Positions 41,501-49,198 of a stretch of 64,000 nt of DNA are shown one piece after another. The stretch is from CAZMSD01 sp964568855 (GTDB taxonomy: Bacteria; CAIWAD01). Where the stretch lies: the NCBI GenBank assembly GCA_964568855.1, contig CAZMSD010000011.1, positions 1-64,000 of the forward strand. The letters are read 5' to 3'. Both the position numbers and the translations under genes were made by a program. The notes under the pieces were generated by a model. It ran no database searches. It was not told the DNA's origin and saw nothing but the letters and a program-made list of their open reading frames with translations. Numbering within the stretch: the first letter of the stretch is position 1; every line of letters begins with the position of its first letter.

Positions 41501-43201
41501 CTTGCCGTGGCTGAACTCGTCGTAGACCCAGCGGTCGGAGACGACCGTCACATCGCCGATCTCTGATTGCCAGAGGTCCGCCAGCGGCTGAACCGTCTCC
41601 GCGCCCCCCGAGCGATGCAGGCTGTCGGCCATGATCACCAGGTAGGCGGCGGAGTTGGCGGGCGAGTCCAGGCCGTGCCAGTTGACCGCCTCGACCCGGA
41701 AGGGCTCGCGCTTGGCGCCCTCGCGCAGGGCCACGTAACGCCGCCCCGCCTCGAAGCCGTCCTGGAAGCGGACGCTGAACCCGCCTGCGGCCGGGCGGAT
41801 GATGGTATTGGTGATCAGCGAGCGGCCGATCTTGTAGACCTGGACATCGGATCCGCCGAAGCCGCTTGCCGTGAAATCCAGCAGCCACGAATCCAGCGCG
41901 GGTTCCGCGGTAAAGACCAGCTCGTCGCCGGCGGCGATGTAATACCGCTGGTACTCGATCTCGAACCAGTTCAGCAGGACGGCCGAGAACTCGCCGGCGG
42001 GCGGGATCTCCAGGCCCGCGATGTAGAGCGTGTTCGCGTCCGCGCGGAGGTTCTCGTGGCCTAGGAAGGCCTCCCCCGACAGCTCTACGATCTTCATCTC
42101 CTGGTTCTTCCAGGAACCGTCCGCGCCGATGTCCAGCGCGGGATCGGTGTAGTCGTTCACGTAGATCTGGACCCGCTGGTGGTAGGTCTCCTCTTCCTCG
42201 TAGGCCGGGGGAGCGCTCAAGCCGCGCATGCAGACGGTCAGGTCGAAGGGACTGGTGGCCGCGGCGTTGACTCCGGGAATTTCGAAGGCGAAGGGCTTCA
42301 GTTCTCCAGCGAACACGCCGGCCCCCCAGAATTCGTGCTCGGGGGCCGTTTCATCCTGCACGCTGTAGAGCCGCTTGAAGTCCGTGTTCTCCTCGAAGTG
42401 CAGGCGGCAGGGAAAGGTCAGGGGCGTGTGATACAGCGCCGGATCGGTCTCGACGATCTCGCCGGTCTCCTGCGCCAGGCGCGGACCGAGGCTTCCGTCG
42501 GAGGCCAGGAAGTAGACTTCCAGCGAGGACCAGGGATCGAGAGCCGTATCGGGTCCGAGCTCGGGTTCATCCGGCACGGTGCACTCGGCCCAGAATTCCA
42601 CGCGGTCGCCCGGATCGAAACTCCCGTCGTCGCATCCCAGGGCATGCAGCGGTTCGGTGCGCCCGTTGTGGACCAATGTCCAGGTGCGGGGGTCGGGATA
42701 GAATCCCGGGGCGTGCTCGTCCAGGTATTCGCGGGTCAGCTTGTAGAGTCCCTGTTCGCGGACTTCGATGCGCAGAAAACAATGCCTGGCCCAGGGATCG
42801 CCCTCCCAGTCCAGCAGGGCCCCCTGCGGCCGGCCGATCGGCGTTCCCGCGTCGCGGACGATGAATCCACGTTCGAGCTGGTCGCGACTCGGCCTGAGGG
42901 CGACGCGCCGGCTTCCGCTGCCCCTGGTCAACTCCAGCACATCCAGATCGAGCCGGCGACCGTCCAGCGCGGTGCAGCGCAGCTCGATCCGTTGCCGGTC
43001 CACGAAAATCGGCGGGGGCTCGCCATCAGGGGCGCCCCGGGCCAACCGCACCAGACAGGAACCGTCGGGCTGCCGTGATACATCGGTCCACGAGTCGGCG
43101 GGTATTTCCACCGCGGCGCGGACCGGACAGAGCAGTGCCATGCAGGCCAGAACCAGCGCGGCGTTGCGGATGCCGTTCCAGGATTTGCGCCGTGTCATCA
43201 T
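38573..43201 (-). CDS. porU: PorU-like C25 peptidase (type IX sortase) with own sorting domain
   Basis: The 1542-residue protein has a signal peptide, beta-rich N-terminal domains, and a gingipain-like C25 peptidase domain (about residues 510-860) with catalytic His744 in YSGHGGGAVWH and Cys778 in TNATCHIASLES. Ig/FnIII-like modules follow, and the end (from NYPNPFRRQTRFAF, YTVSGRRIRTLYHQG) is a FlgD-like C-terminal domain. PorU cleaves cargo sorting domains and attaches the cargo to surface polysaccharide. PorV follows directly in the operon. The assignment rests on family, length and neighbour; I cannot prove sortase activity. Confidence 0.82.
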   Translation of the reverse strand: MMTRRKSWNGIRNAALVLACMALLCPVRAAVEIPADSWTDVSRQPDGSCLVRLARGAPDGEPPPIFVDRQRIELRCTALDGRRLDLDVLELTRGSGSRRVALRPSRDQLERGFIVRDAGTPIGRPQGALLDWEGDPWARHCFLRIEVREQGLYKLTREYLDEHAPGFYPDPRTWTLVHNGRTEPLHALGCDDGSFDPGDRVEFWAECTVPDEPELGPDTALDPWSSLEVYFLASDGSLGPRLAQETGEIVETDPALYHTPLTFPCRLHFEENTDFKRLYSVQDETAPEHEFWGAGVFAGELKPFAFEIPGVNAAATSPFDLTVCMRGLSAPPAYEEEETYHQRVQIYVNDYTDPALDIGADGSWKNQEMKIVELSGEAFLGHENLRADANTLYIAGLEIPPAGEFSAVLLNWFEIEYQRYYIAAGDELVFTAEPALDSWLLDFTASGFGGSDVQVYKIGRSLITNTIIRPAAGGFSVRFQDGFEAGRRYVALREGAKREPFRVEAVNWHGLDSPANSAAYLVIMADSLHRSGGAETVQPLADLWQSEIGDVTVVSDRWVYDEFSHGKFRPQALRRFVRTALETWTGAPSYVLLLGGAGRSQREALADGAPLLPVWFRQVYGWGGASTDEWLVTSEYGADYSALVARWPMDSQADLENMVAKALAYEDADGGAWRNRILMIAGARSQDAGIFQEQTEELVRTRIPATHFLRRLEVGETATLYSGGTEELIALFDQGQLLVNYSGHGGGAVWHDDNLFRSEDVPSLSNSRRLSFVTNATCHIASLESANSLGKALLNAGPMGAAGVLGSTGLGFQVTGTELVGYFYEYLLGNPGISVSQALRLAEQRIHVVHVAGQEEELEARIGRSAIELATVLGLPSLEPQVPQPDRRLGLTAPVVEAGGMLQLFGSAESASAQGWLEIHSTAAHPVLQDGDFVDGVQTHALEVGADSTWSLEIPAPETLFRGGRPASVRLLLDEPETGTASSGVTWFHYADSLEQAYLWGAGFLPEQPMAGDSIYITLLAAAPEPIDSLLADVSVGSPAWPETDYELELQPDPMDPQRFETTEGIGPFQQGDTLVTRFRVYYGGIEELSTDLYLLIEDPAPDALLGLRGYGERHGGKLALRLENAGELDLAPVELRLTGAAGDSLHSWTSPAVPAGESREFEFPVERGLLGDTLRMLVDPGGLVLEETEQPQFHFVQDPLFLHPATDADSGWREIDGLLSLRKPSEASASGVARVGRLEEQRFLSRQPDLQLISPVYSIAALDEGALPQPEGAYRETGHDSSSVNQVRLLGLDGETESLVSLEILPAQLSGDTLQVDFMLSAFVGFALGRLYDTEAPRVELSVNDQVFTEGGYVPRAPVFNFLLWDRNGIRSDSSAFRLELDGGEIPREDLSFNADPESGQLSVRYSPEFDGLPADSLHTLEILATDAAGNTTAATHRFLVADHFALLHIGNYPNPFRRQTRFAFSLTDTAERARVEIYTVSGRRIRTLYHQGTVIGYGEIFWDGRDHRSDLVANGVYYYRFVAERGGRELTRVGKMAKIK

Positions 43202-43252
43202 CCTCGCGTCGTGGGAGCTTTCGCCTGTTCCCGGAGCCGCACCGCAGGCCGG

Positions 43253-44998
43253 CTATTGGAAATTCCTGATCTCGTAACGGTAGCCCTGCTCGGTCAGGAA
43301 GAGCTGGCGGTTCATCGCGAATTCCTGATCGATTGTATCACGCGTGACCAGGGTATAGAACCAGGCCTGGTTCTCGCCCGCCTTGGGTCGCAGGATCCGG
43401 CCCAGGCGCTGGGCTTCCTCCTGGCGGCTGCCGAATGTGCCTGAGACCTGTATCGCCACGTTGGCCTCGGGGAGATCCACCGCGAAGTTGGCCACCTTCG
43501 AGACCACCAGGATTTTGACCTCCCCCCGGCGGAACTTGTCGAAAAGCTCCTCGCGTATCACGTTCCTGACGCTGCCGGTGATCAGCGGGGCATCCAGGGT
43601 CCGGGCGATGTTCTTGAGCTGCTCGATGAACTGCCCGATGATCAGGATCCTGTCTCCCCGATGCTGGCCCAGGAGAAAGTCGATCACCTCCATCTTGACG
43701 GGATTGGTGGAGGCCACGGTGTACTTGCGCCGCGTCTCGGCCAGGGCGTATTCCAGCCGGAGTTCGTTGCTCATGGGCAGGCGGTACTCCACGCACGTGG
43801 CCTGGGCGATCCAGCCCTGCTGCTCCAGCTCCTTCCACGGTACATCCATCTTCTTGGGGCCGATCAGCGAGAAGACGTCGTCTTCCTTGCCGTCCTCGCG
43901 GACCAAGGTGGCCGTCAGGCCCAGCCGCCGGCGGCTCTGGATCTCCGCCACCGCCCGAAAGACCGGCGCCGGCAACAGGTGCACCTCGTCGTAGATAATC
44001 AGGCCCCAGTCGTGCTCGTTGAACAGCCCGAAGTGCACGAAGGGACTCTGCTTGGTCCTGCGGTAGGTCAGGATCTGGTAGGTGGCGATGGTCAGGGGAC
44101 GGATCTCCTTGCGTTCCCCGCTGTATTCGCCGATCAGGCTCTCGCTGACCTGCGTCTTGTCCAGCAGCTCGTGCTTCCACTGGCGCAGGGCGGTCACGTT
44201 GGTGGTCAGCACCAGGGTGTGCATGCCCACGTTCTCGATCACCGCGATTCCGATCAGGGTCTTGCCTGCGCCGCAGGGCAGCACGAGCACTCCCGAGCCC
44301 CCGCGCATGTCGCCGCCCGCCCAGAAGACCTGTACCGCATCCTGCTGGTACTTCCGCAGGTGAAATGGAACTCCGCCGCGGGTCGCCTCGCGCATCCTGA
44401 GATCCAGCGGCGCTCCCGGGGTGTAGCCCGCCAGGTCCTCCACCGGGAACCCGATCTTGATCAGGGCCTGCTTGAGGTGTCCCCGGTTGCCCGCCTGAAC
44501 CTGGAAACAGTGCGGATCATGCTGTTCGCCCAGCAGGGGAGCCACGGTTTTGTGCCGTGACAATTCCAGCATGAGCAGCTCATCGGCCGATTCCAGCGCC
44601 AGGTTGCCGTCGTCCCGGCGGCGCAGTTGCACGCGCCCATACCGGGATACGTATTCACGGATGTCCTCCACCACGTTGGTGGGCACTTCATACTTGGAGT
44701 AGCGGTTCAGCGTGTTGATGATGTCCGAGCTGCCCATGCCGCTGGATGCCGCGTTCCAGAGCGACAGCGGAGTGATGCGGTAGGTGTGCAGGTGCTCCGG
44801 AGACTTGTCCAGTTCCGCGAAGCGGGAGAGTTCGTCGCGGGCGTCCTCGTAAAGCGGATTGGCCGTCTCGAGGAAGACCGTCTTGTCGGACTGGACGATG
44901 ACTGGATTATCCGGGTTGTACACGCGTATCCCTGCTAACCGATGAAAAATCAATGTGGTAATATCCTCGGATCGAGTCACGCGGTGCATCAGGTCCAT
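43253..44998 (-). CDS. XPB/Ssl2-type DNA helicase
   Basis: The 581-residue SF2 helicase matches bacterial XPB: Walker A PCGAGKTLIG, DEVH box in IIYDEVHLLPAP, the RED motif region TATLVREDGKEDD, and C-terminal motifs HRGDRILIIGQF, VSKVANFAVDLPEA and QRLGRILRPKAG. An N-terminal damage-recognition-like region (about residues 1-200) precedes the first RecA domain. Bacterial XPB proteins are thought to unwind DNA in repair, often with the nuclease Bax1, which is not seen here. The start is 26 bp from the divergent start of a PH-like membrane protein. Confidence 0.92.
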   Translation of the reverse strand: MDLMHRVTRSEDITTLIFHRLAGIRVYNPDNPVIVQSDKTVFLETANPLYEDARDELSRFAELDKSPEHLHTYRITPLSLWNAASSGMGSSDIINTLNRYSKYEVPTNVVEDIREYVSRYGRVQLRRRDDGNLALESADELLMLELSRHKTVAPLLGEQHDPHCFQVQAGNRGHLKQALIKIGFPVEDLAGYTPGAPLDLRMREATRGGVPFHLRKYQQDAVQVFWAGGDMRGGSGVLVLPCGAGKTLIGIAVIENVGMHTLVLTTNVTALRQWKHELLDKTQVSESLIGEYSGERKEIRPLTIATYQILTYRRTKQSPFVHFGLFNEHDWGLIIYDEVHLLPAPVFRAVAEIQSRRRLGLTATLVREDGKEDDVFSLIGPKKMDVPWKELEQQGWIAQATCVEYRLPMSNELRLEYALAETRRKYTVASTNPVKMEVIDFLLGQHRGDRILIIGQFIEQLKNIARTLDAPLITGSVRNVIREELFDKFRRGEVKILVVSKVANFAVDLPEANVAIQVSGTFGSRQEEAQRLGRILRPKAGENQAWFYTLVTRDTIDQEFAMNRQLFLTEQGYRYEIRNFQ

Positions 44999-45024
44999 CC
45001 TGCTTCTTTCCTATACTAGAACCG

Positions 45025-45498
45025 ATGTTACAGGTACCGCCGAAGTGCTCATGGACCCACCATCCCCTGAAGGTGAATCCGCAGCGGGGAATGCCGGTGC
45101 TGGGCATCGTGCTGCTGGCCAGCTTGAGTACCCTCTACTGGCTGGGTCTGAGCAGCCACGCCGCTTTGCTCATCGTGGTTTTCGTGTTCTCCCTGCGTGA
45201 TTTCCTCTTCCCTTCCTCCTGCAGTCTGGATGTGGAAGGACTGACAGTATCTTCGCCGCTCCTGGGTGCCAAGTTCTATCCCTGGGAGTCGATTCACGAC
45301 TTGACCCTGGAGTCCGGGAACCCCCTGCTGCACCTTCGGTCGGGACGACTGCGCCGCCTGCCCCCGCTGCCCTCCGCCTTGAAGCCGCGGGGTGATCTCG
45401 AAGCGCGGATCAGTGAGTGGATGGATGTCGCGCGGACGGCGGCTAAGGGTGAATCAGCGGGCGATGAACCGGTGAAGGAAGATGAAGCGCTCTCGTGA
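45025..45498 (+). CDS. Membrane protein with PH-like domain
   Basis: The 157-residue protein has two adjacent hydrophobic segments (PVLGIVLLASLSTLYWLG and ALLIVVFVFSLRDFLFP), then a small beta-rich domain (LDVEGLTVSSPLLGAKFYPWESIHDLTL) resembling bacterial PH-like domains, and an acidic helical tail. Function is unknown. A TATACT box (45012-45017) lies only about 7 bp before the ATG, so transcription could begin at or next to the start codon. An alternative start is ATG 45091. The next gene overlaps its end by 17 nt. Confidence 0.6.
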   Translation: MLQVPPKCSWTHHPLKVNPQRGMPVLGIVLLASLSTLYWLGLSSHAALLIVVFVFSLRDFLFPSSCSLDVEGLTVSSPLLGAKFYPWESIHDLTLESGNPLLHLRSGRLRRLPPLPSALKPRGDLEARISEWMDVARTAAKGESAGDEPVKEDEALS

Positions 45499-45793
45499 GC
45501 TGGAAACCGGGCCGGAACAAGCGGGGCTGAGCGATGAAGAGCGGCGTTTGGCCCGGCGTTTCGCCGAGGAAGTGGTGGACAGGCGCCTGACGGCCGCAGC
45601 CGTCTTCTTCCTGGAAGGCATGCGGCCGATGAATTTCATTCTCAGTCAAGGAATGCTGTTCTTTTCCCCGCTTGTAAATATTGTTTTCGATGGGGCAACG
45701 TTTGATAAAATCCAAGAGATGCTGGATAAGAGAGAAGCCATCCCGTATATTATCGAATTGATCGAACAACTAGACGAGGCCCGTCGTGCCTAG
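45482..45793 (+). CDS. Conserved-looking small protein
   Basis: The 103-residue protein has no export signal and a mixed helical region (RLARRFAEEVVDRRL, LEGMRPMNFILSQG, FDKIQEMLDKREAIPYI). AAGGAAG precedes the ATG inside the upstream gene and the stop overlaps the amidohydrolase start, so it belongs to that operon. I recognise no named family. It could be an adaptor of the amidohydrolase-like protein. Confidence 0.6.
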   Translation: MKRSRELETGPEQAGLSDEERRLARRFAEEVVDRRLTAAAVFFLEGMRPMNFILSQGMLFFSPLVNIVFDGATFDKIQEMLDKREAIPYIIELIEQLDEARRA

Positions 45794-47258
45794 TACAAGC
45801 AGAAAATCCGGGACCGGCCGGAAATCACCTCCGACGAAAACCAGAACCAGCAAGTCCAGCGGCTCTCAGCGCTCGCGCTCCGCCTCCTCAAGCACCTCGA
45901 CTTCAAGCGGCGCGGTGAAGGGCCTGCTGATCCGCGGAGCCACTCTCGTCACCATGAACCAGGTACGGGAGGTGCTTCGCGCCGACCTGCGGATCGTGAA
46001 GGGCCGGATCGAATCCATCGCGCAGAGACTGCGGCCGCGTCAGAAAGACACCATTCTGGACGCCGGCGGATTGACCATCTTCCCAGGATTCATTCAACTG
46101 CATGTCCGGCTCTGCCACAGTATCTTCAGGCACATGGCCGACGACCTCGAGGCGGGTCCGGAATTGCGCAGGAGGATTCTGCCCCTTGAGGCGGCACACA
46201 ACCCGGCCTCCCTGAATATCGCCACGCGCGTGGGCATTGCTGAGCTGCTGCTCTCGGGAACAACCACCGCGTTTTCCGTGGAAACCACCCTGGGATCGGA
46301 ACACGTTTTCGAGGTCATCGCGGACTCGGGATTACGCTGCGTCAGCGGCAAGGCCCTGATGGACGCCGGCCGTGGCCTGCCGAAAAAGCTGAAGGAAAGA
46401 ACCTCAACCGCGCTCGCTCACCTGGAACGTCATCTTTCCAACTGGAATGGGAAGGGCCGGCTGGAAGTGGCGGTCTGCCCGCGTTTCGCGCCGTTCTGCA
46501 GTCCCGACCTGTTGCGCGGCGCGGCGAAGCTGGCCGAGGATAGCGGCGCCTGGATCCACACGCAGGTGGCTGAGACCCGCGAGGAAGTCCAGCAGGCCCG
46601 CGAGGCCTTCGGTCGCAACCCGCTGCTGCTCTTCGACGCGCTGGGGATGCTGGACGGACGTTTCATCGCGGCCCACGCCGTGCACTTGAACGAAGCCGAG
46701 AAACTGCTCCTGGCCGGCCGGCGACATGCACTGATCGCCCACTGTCCCACTTCCAATATGAAACTCAGCAGCGGCACGGCGCCGCTGATGGACCTGCTCA
46801 GCCGCGGAATCCACGTGGGCCTGGGCACGGACAGCTGCGCCTTCAGCAACTCCCTGGACCTGATCCGCGAGATGCGCCAGGCCGCCCTGCTGCAGAAGGC
46901 GAGCCGGGGAGCGGGCATCCTCAGCGCGGAGCACATGGTGGAACTCTGCACCATCGCCGCGGCGCGGGCCATCGGTCGCGAAGAGGACCTGGGATCGATC
47001 GAACCGGGCAAGCTGGCCGACCTGGCCTTCTTCGATCTGAACCGCATGGACCTGCGGCCGGCGGGCAGCCCCGCCCAGCAGCTCGTCTGGTCCTCTTCGG
47101 CGCGCGACCTGGTGCACACCATGGTGGAAGGCCGCTTCCTGGTCAGGAATCGCAGCTTGAGACTCTGGAAGGAACAGGAACTGACGGCCACCGCTCGACG
47201 GGAAACGAACCGCCTGCTCCAGCGGGCCGGCCTCGAGGGAAAGGTGCCCATTGCCTAG
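45786..47258 (+). CDS. Amidohydrolase-superfamily protein with altered metal motif
   Basis: The 490-residue protein begins at GTG 45786 with a Lys/Ser/Thr-rich tail of about 43 residues, then an amidohydrolase barrel (TIFPGFIQLH, TTAFSVETTLGSEHV, HTQVAETREEV, AAHAVHLNEAE, GTDSCAFSN). Family members deaminate purines, pterins or triazines. The usual HxH metal pair at the end of strand 1 is H106-V-R108 here, a loss of the second histidine, while later His and Asp ligands remain. It may be non-catalytic or use a modified site. It shares the operon with glmL. Confidence 0.75.
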   Translation: MPSTSRKSGTGRKSPPTKTRTSKSSGSQRSRSASSSTSTSSGAVKGLLIRGATLVTMNQVREVLRADLRIVKGRIESIAQRLRPRQKDTILDAGGLTIFPGFIQLHVRLCHSIFRHMADDLEAGPELRRRILPLEAAHNPASLNIATRVGIAELLLSGTTTAFSVETTLGSEHVFEVIADSGLRCVSGKALMDAGRGLPKKLKERTSTALAHLERHLSNWNGKGRLEVAVCPRFAPFCSPDLLRGAAKLAEDSGAWIHTQVAETREEVQQAREAFGRNPLLLFDALGMLDGRFIAAHAVHLNEAEKLLLAGRRHALIAHCPTSNMKLSSGTAPLMDLLSRGIHVGLGTDSCAFSNSLDLIREMRQAALLQKASRGAGILSAEHMVELCTIAAARAIGREEDLGSIEPGKLADLAFFDLNRMDLRPAGSPAQQLVWSSSARDLVHTMVEGRFLVRNRSLRLWKEQELTATARRETNRLLQRAGLEGKVPIA

Positions 47259-47285
47259 GTTTGCCCGCCAGATCCCGGGAGATCG

Positions 47286-49181
47286 ATGAAGGAAATCCGC
47301 TCCATTCTCGCCACCGACTGCGGAAGTACCACCACCAAGTGCATCCTGATCGAAAAGATCGGTGATACGTACCGGCAGACGATCCGCGGCGAAGCGCCCA
47401 CAACCGTCGAGGCGCCCTTCGAGGACGTCACCATGGGCGTGGTCAACGCCGTGACAGAGGTGGAGGAGCTCGCGCACCAGGACCAGCACCTCAGCGACGG
47501 ATCCCTGCGGCCGGGTACGCCGGAACGGCGCTTCCTCAGGCAGGTGTCCCGCCGGGAAGCGGACGGCGACGAGCGGGAAGGCTGGGAAATCATCGTTCCC
47601 CAGGAGGACCAACAGGGCGTGGACGCCTACATTTCCACGTCCTCCGCGGGCGGCGGCCTGCAGATGATGGTAGCCGGCGTGGTCCAGTCCATGACCGGAG
47701 AATCGGCGCAAAGGGCGGCCCTGGGCGCCGGCGCCATCGTGATGGACACCATCGCCAGCAACGACGGCCGCCTGCCCCACGAGAAGATCGACCGCATCCG
47801 GCGCCTGCGACCGGACATGATCCTGCTGGCGGGCGGAACGGACGGCGGATCCGAACTGCCCCTGGACCTGGCCGAACTGATCGCAGCGGCCAAGCCCCGT
47901 CCGCGGCTGGGGCACGGATACAACCTGCCCATCATCTACGCCGGCAACCAGGACCTGCGGGAGCCGATCAACGAGGTCCTGGACGAAGTCAGCGCCCTGA
48001 CCCTGGTGGAGAACCTGCGTCCCGTGCTGGAGCGGGAAAACCTCAACCCGGCCCGCGACAAGATCCACGACCTGTTCATGGAACACGTGATGCAGCAGGC
48101 GCCCGGCTACGACCGCCTGATGAACATGTGCCGCGTTTTCGATGAAGAGGCGGGGACCGTGCGGCCGGTGCCTATCATGCCGACCCCCGGCGCCGTGGGC
48201 CGCATTATCGAGACCATCGCCGAAATCAACGGCATCAACGTGGTCGGCGTGGACATCGGCGGGGCCACCACGGACGTCTTCTCCGTCTTCGGCGGGGTCT
48301 TCAACCGCACCGTCTCGGCCAACCTGGGCATGAGCTACAGCGTCTCCAACGTGCTGGCCGAGGCGGGCCTGGAGAACATCCAGCGCTGGGTGCCCTTCGA
48401 GGTGGACCCCTACGACCTGCGCAACCGCATCGGCAACAAGATGATCCGGCCCACCACGATCCCCCAGACCCGCGAGGACCTGATCGTCGAGCAGGCCATC
48501 GCCCGGGAGGCCTTGCGGCTGTCCTTCGTGCAGCACAAGGAATTCGCCGTGGAGCTGCGGGGAGTCCAGCAGGAGCGCACGATTTCCGACGCCTTCGAGC
48601 AGGACTCAGAGGCGCGCAGCCTGGTGAAGATGATGGAACTGGACCTGCTGGTGGGCTCGGGCGGAGTTCTCTCGCACGCGCCGCGGCGAGCAGAAACGGC
48701 CTGGATGCTGGTGGACGCCTTCCTGCCCGAGGGGATCACCAGGCTGGCCGTGGATTCCATCTTCATGATGCCCCAGCTGGGCGTACTCTCCCGTTTCCAC
48801 AAGGAGGCCGCCACCCAGGTCTTTGACGTGGACTGCATGGTGCACCTGGGCACCTGCATCGCGCCCATGGGCCGGGCGCGGAGTCCCGGCAAGCCCTGCC
48901 TGCAGGTCAGCGGCACCCTGCCGGACGGAACGCGGCTCGACGAACAGATTCCGCAGGACGAGCTGCGTCTCTGGCCCATGGAGGCGGGCGGGGAGTGCGA
49001 ACTGCTGCTCAAGCCGGCCCGCAACTTCGACCTGGGCGCCGGGCCCGGCAAGGAGTTGCGCGCCGTGGTCGGCGGCGGGGTGGTGGGACTGATCATCGAC
49101 ACCCGCGGCCGGCCCTTCAACCTGAGCGTGGACGCTTCCGGACGGCTGGACAAGCTGGCGCGCTGGGATATTACGCGGTAG
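47286..49181 (+). CDS. glmL: GlmL/MutL-family ATPase
   Basis: The 631-residue protein has the GlmL (MutL) start IRSILATDCGSTTTKCILIEK, a second ATPase segment VVGVDIGGATTDVFSVFGG and the family's long conserved core (GLENIQRWVPFEVDPYDLRNR). In known clusters GlmL accompanies B12-dependent glutamate or ornithine mutases and is thought to help reactivate them. No mutase lies in this window, so its partner may be elsewhere or it may have another role. GGGAG precedes the ATG. Unrelated to the DNA mismatch protein MutL. Confidence 0.85.
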   Translation: MKEIRSILATDCGSTTTKCILIEKIGDTYRQTIRGEAPTTVEAPFEDVTMGVVNAVTEVEELAHQDQHLSDGSLRPGTPERRFLRQVSRREADGDEREGWEIIVPQEDQQGVDAYISTSSAGGGLQMMVAGVVQSMTGESAQRAALGAGAIVMDTIASNDGRLPHEKIDRIRRLRPDMILLAGGTDGGSELPLDLAELIAAAKPRPRLGHGYNLPIIYAGNQDLREPINEVLDEVSALTLVENLRPVLERENLNPARDKIHDLFMEHVMQQAPGYDRLMNMCRVFDEEAGTVRPVPIMPTPGAVGRIIETIAEINGINVVGVDIGGATTDVFSVFGGVFNRTVSANLGMSYSVSNVLAEAGLENIQRWVPFEVDPYDLRNRIGNKMIRPTTIPQTREDLIVEQAIAREALRLSFVQHKEFAVELRGVQQERTISDAFEQDSEARSLVKMMELDLLVGSGGVLSHAPRRAETAWMLVDAFLPEGITRLAVDSIFMMPQLGVLSRFHKEAATQVFDVDCMVHLGTCIAPMGRARSPGKPCLQVSGTLPDGTRLDEQIPQDELRLWPMEAGGECELLLKPARNFDLGAGPGKELRAVVGGGVVGLIIDTRGRPFNLSVDASGRLDKLARWDITR

Positions 49182-49198
49182 GAGTAATCGGACGGACC

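Noticed and set aside
46404..48536. 710-codon minus-strand open frame
   Set aside because: It is antisense to the amidohydrolase and glmL genes and lacks any domain.
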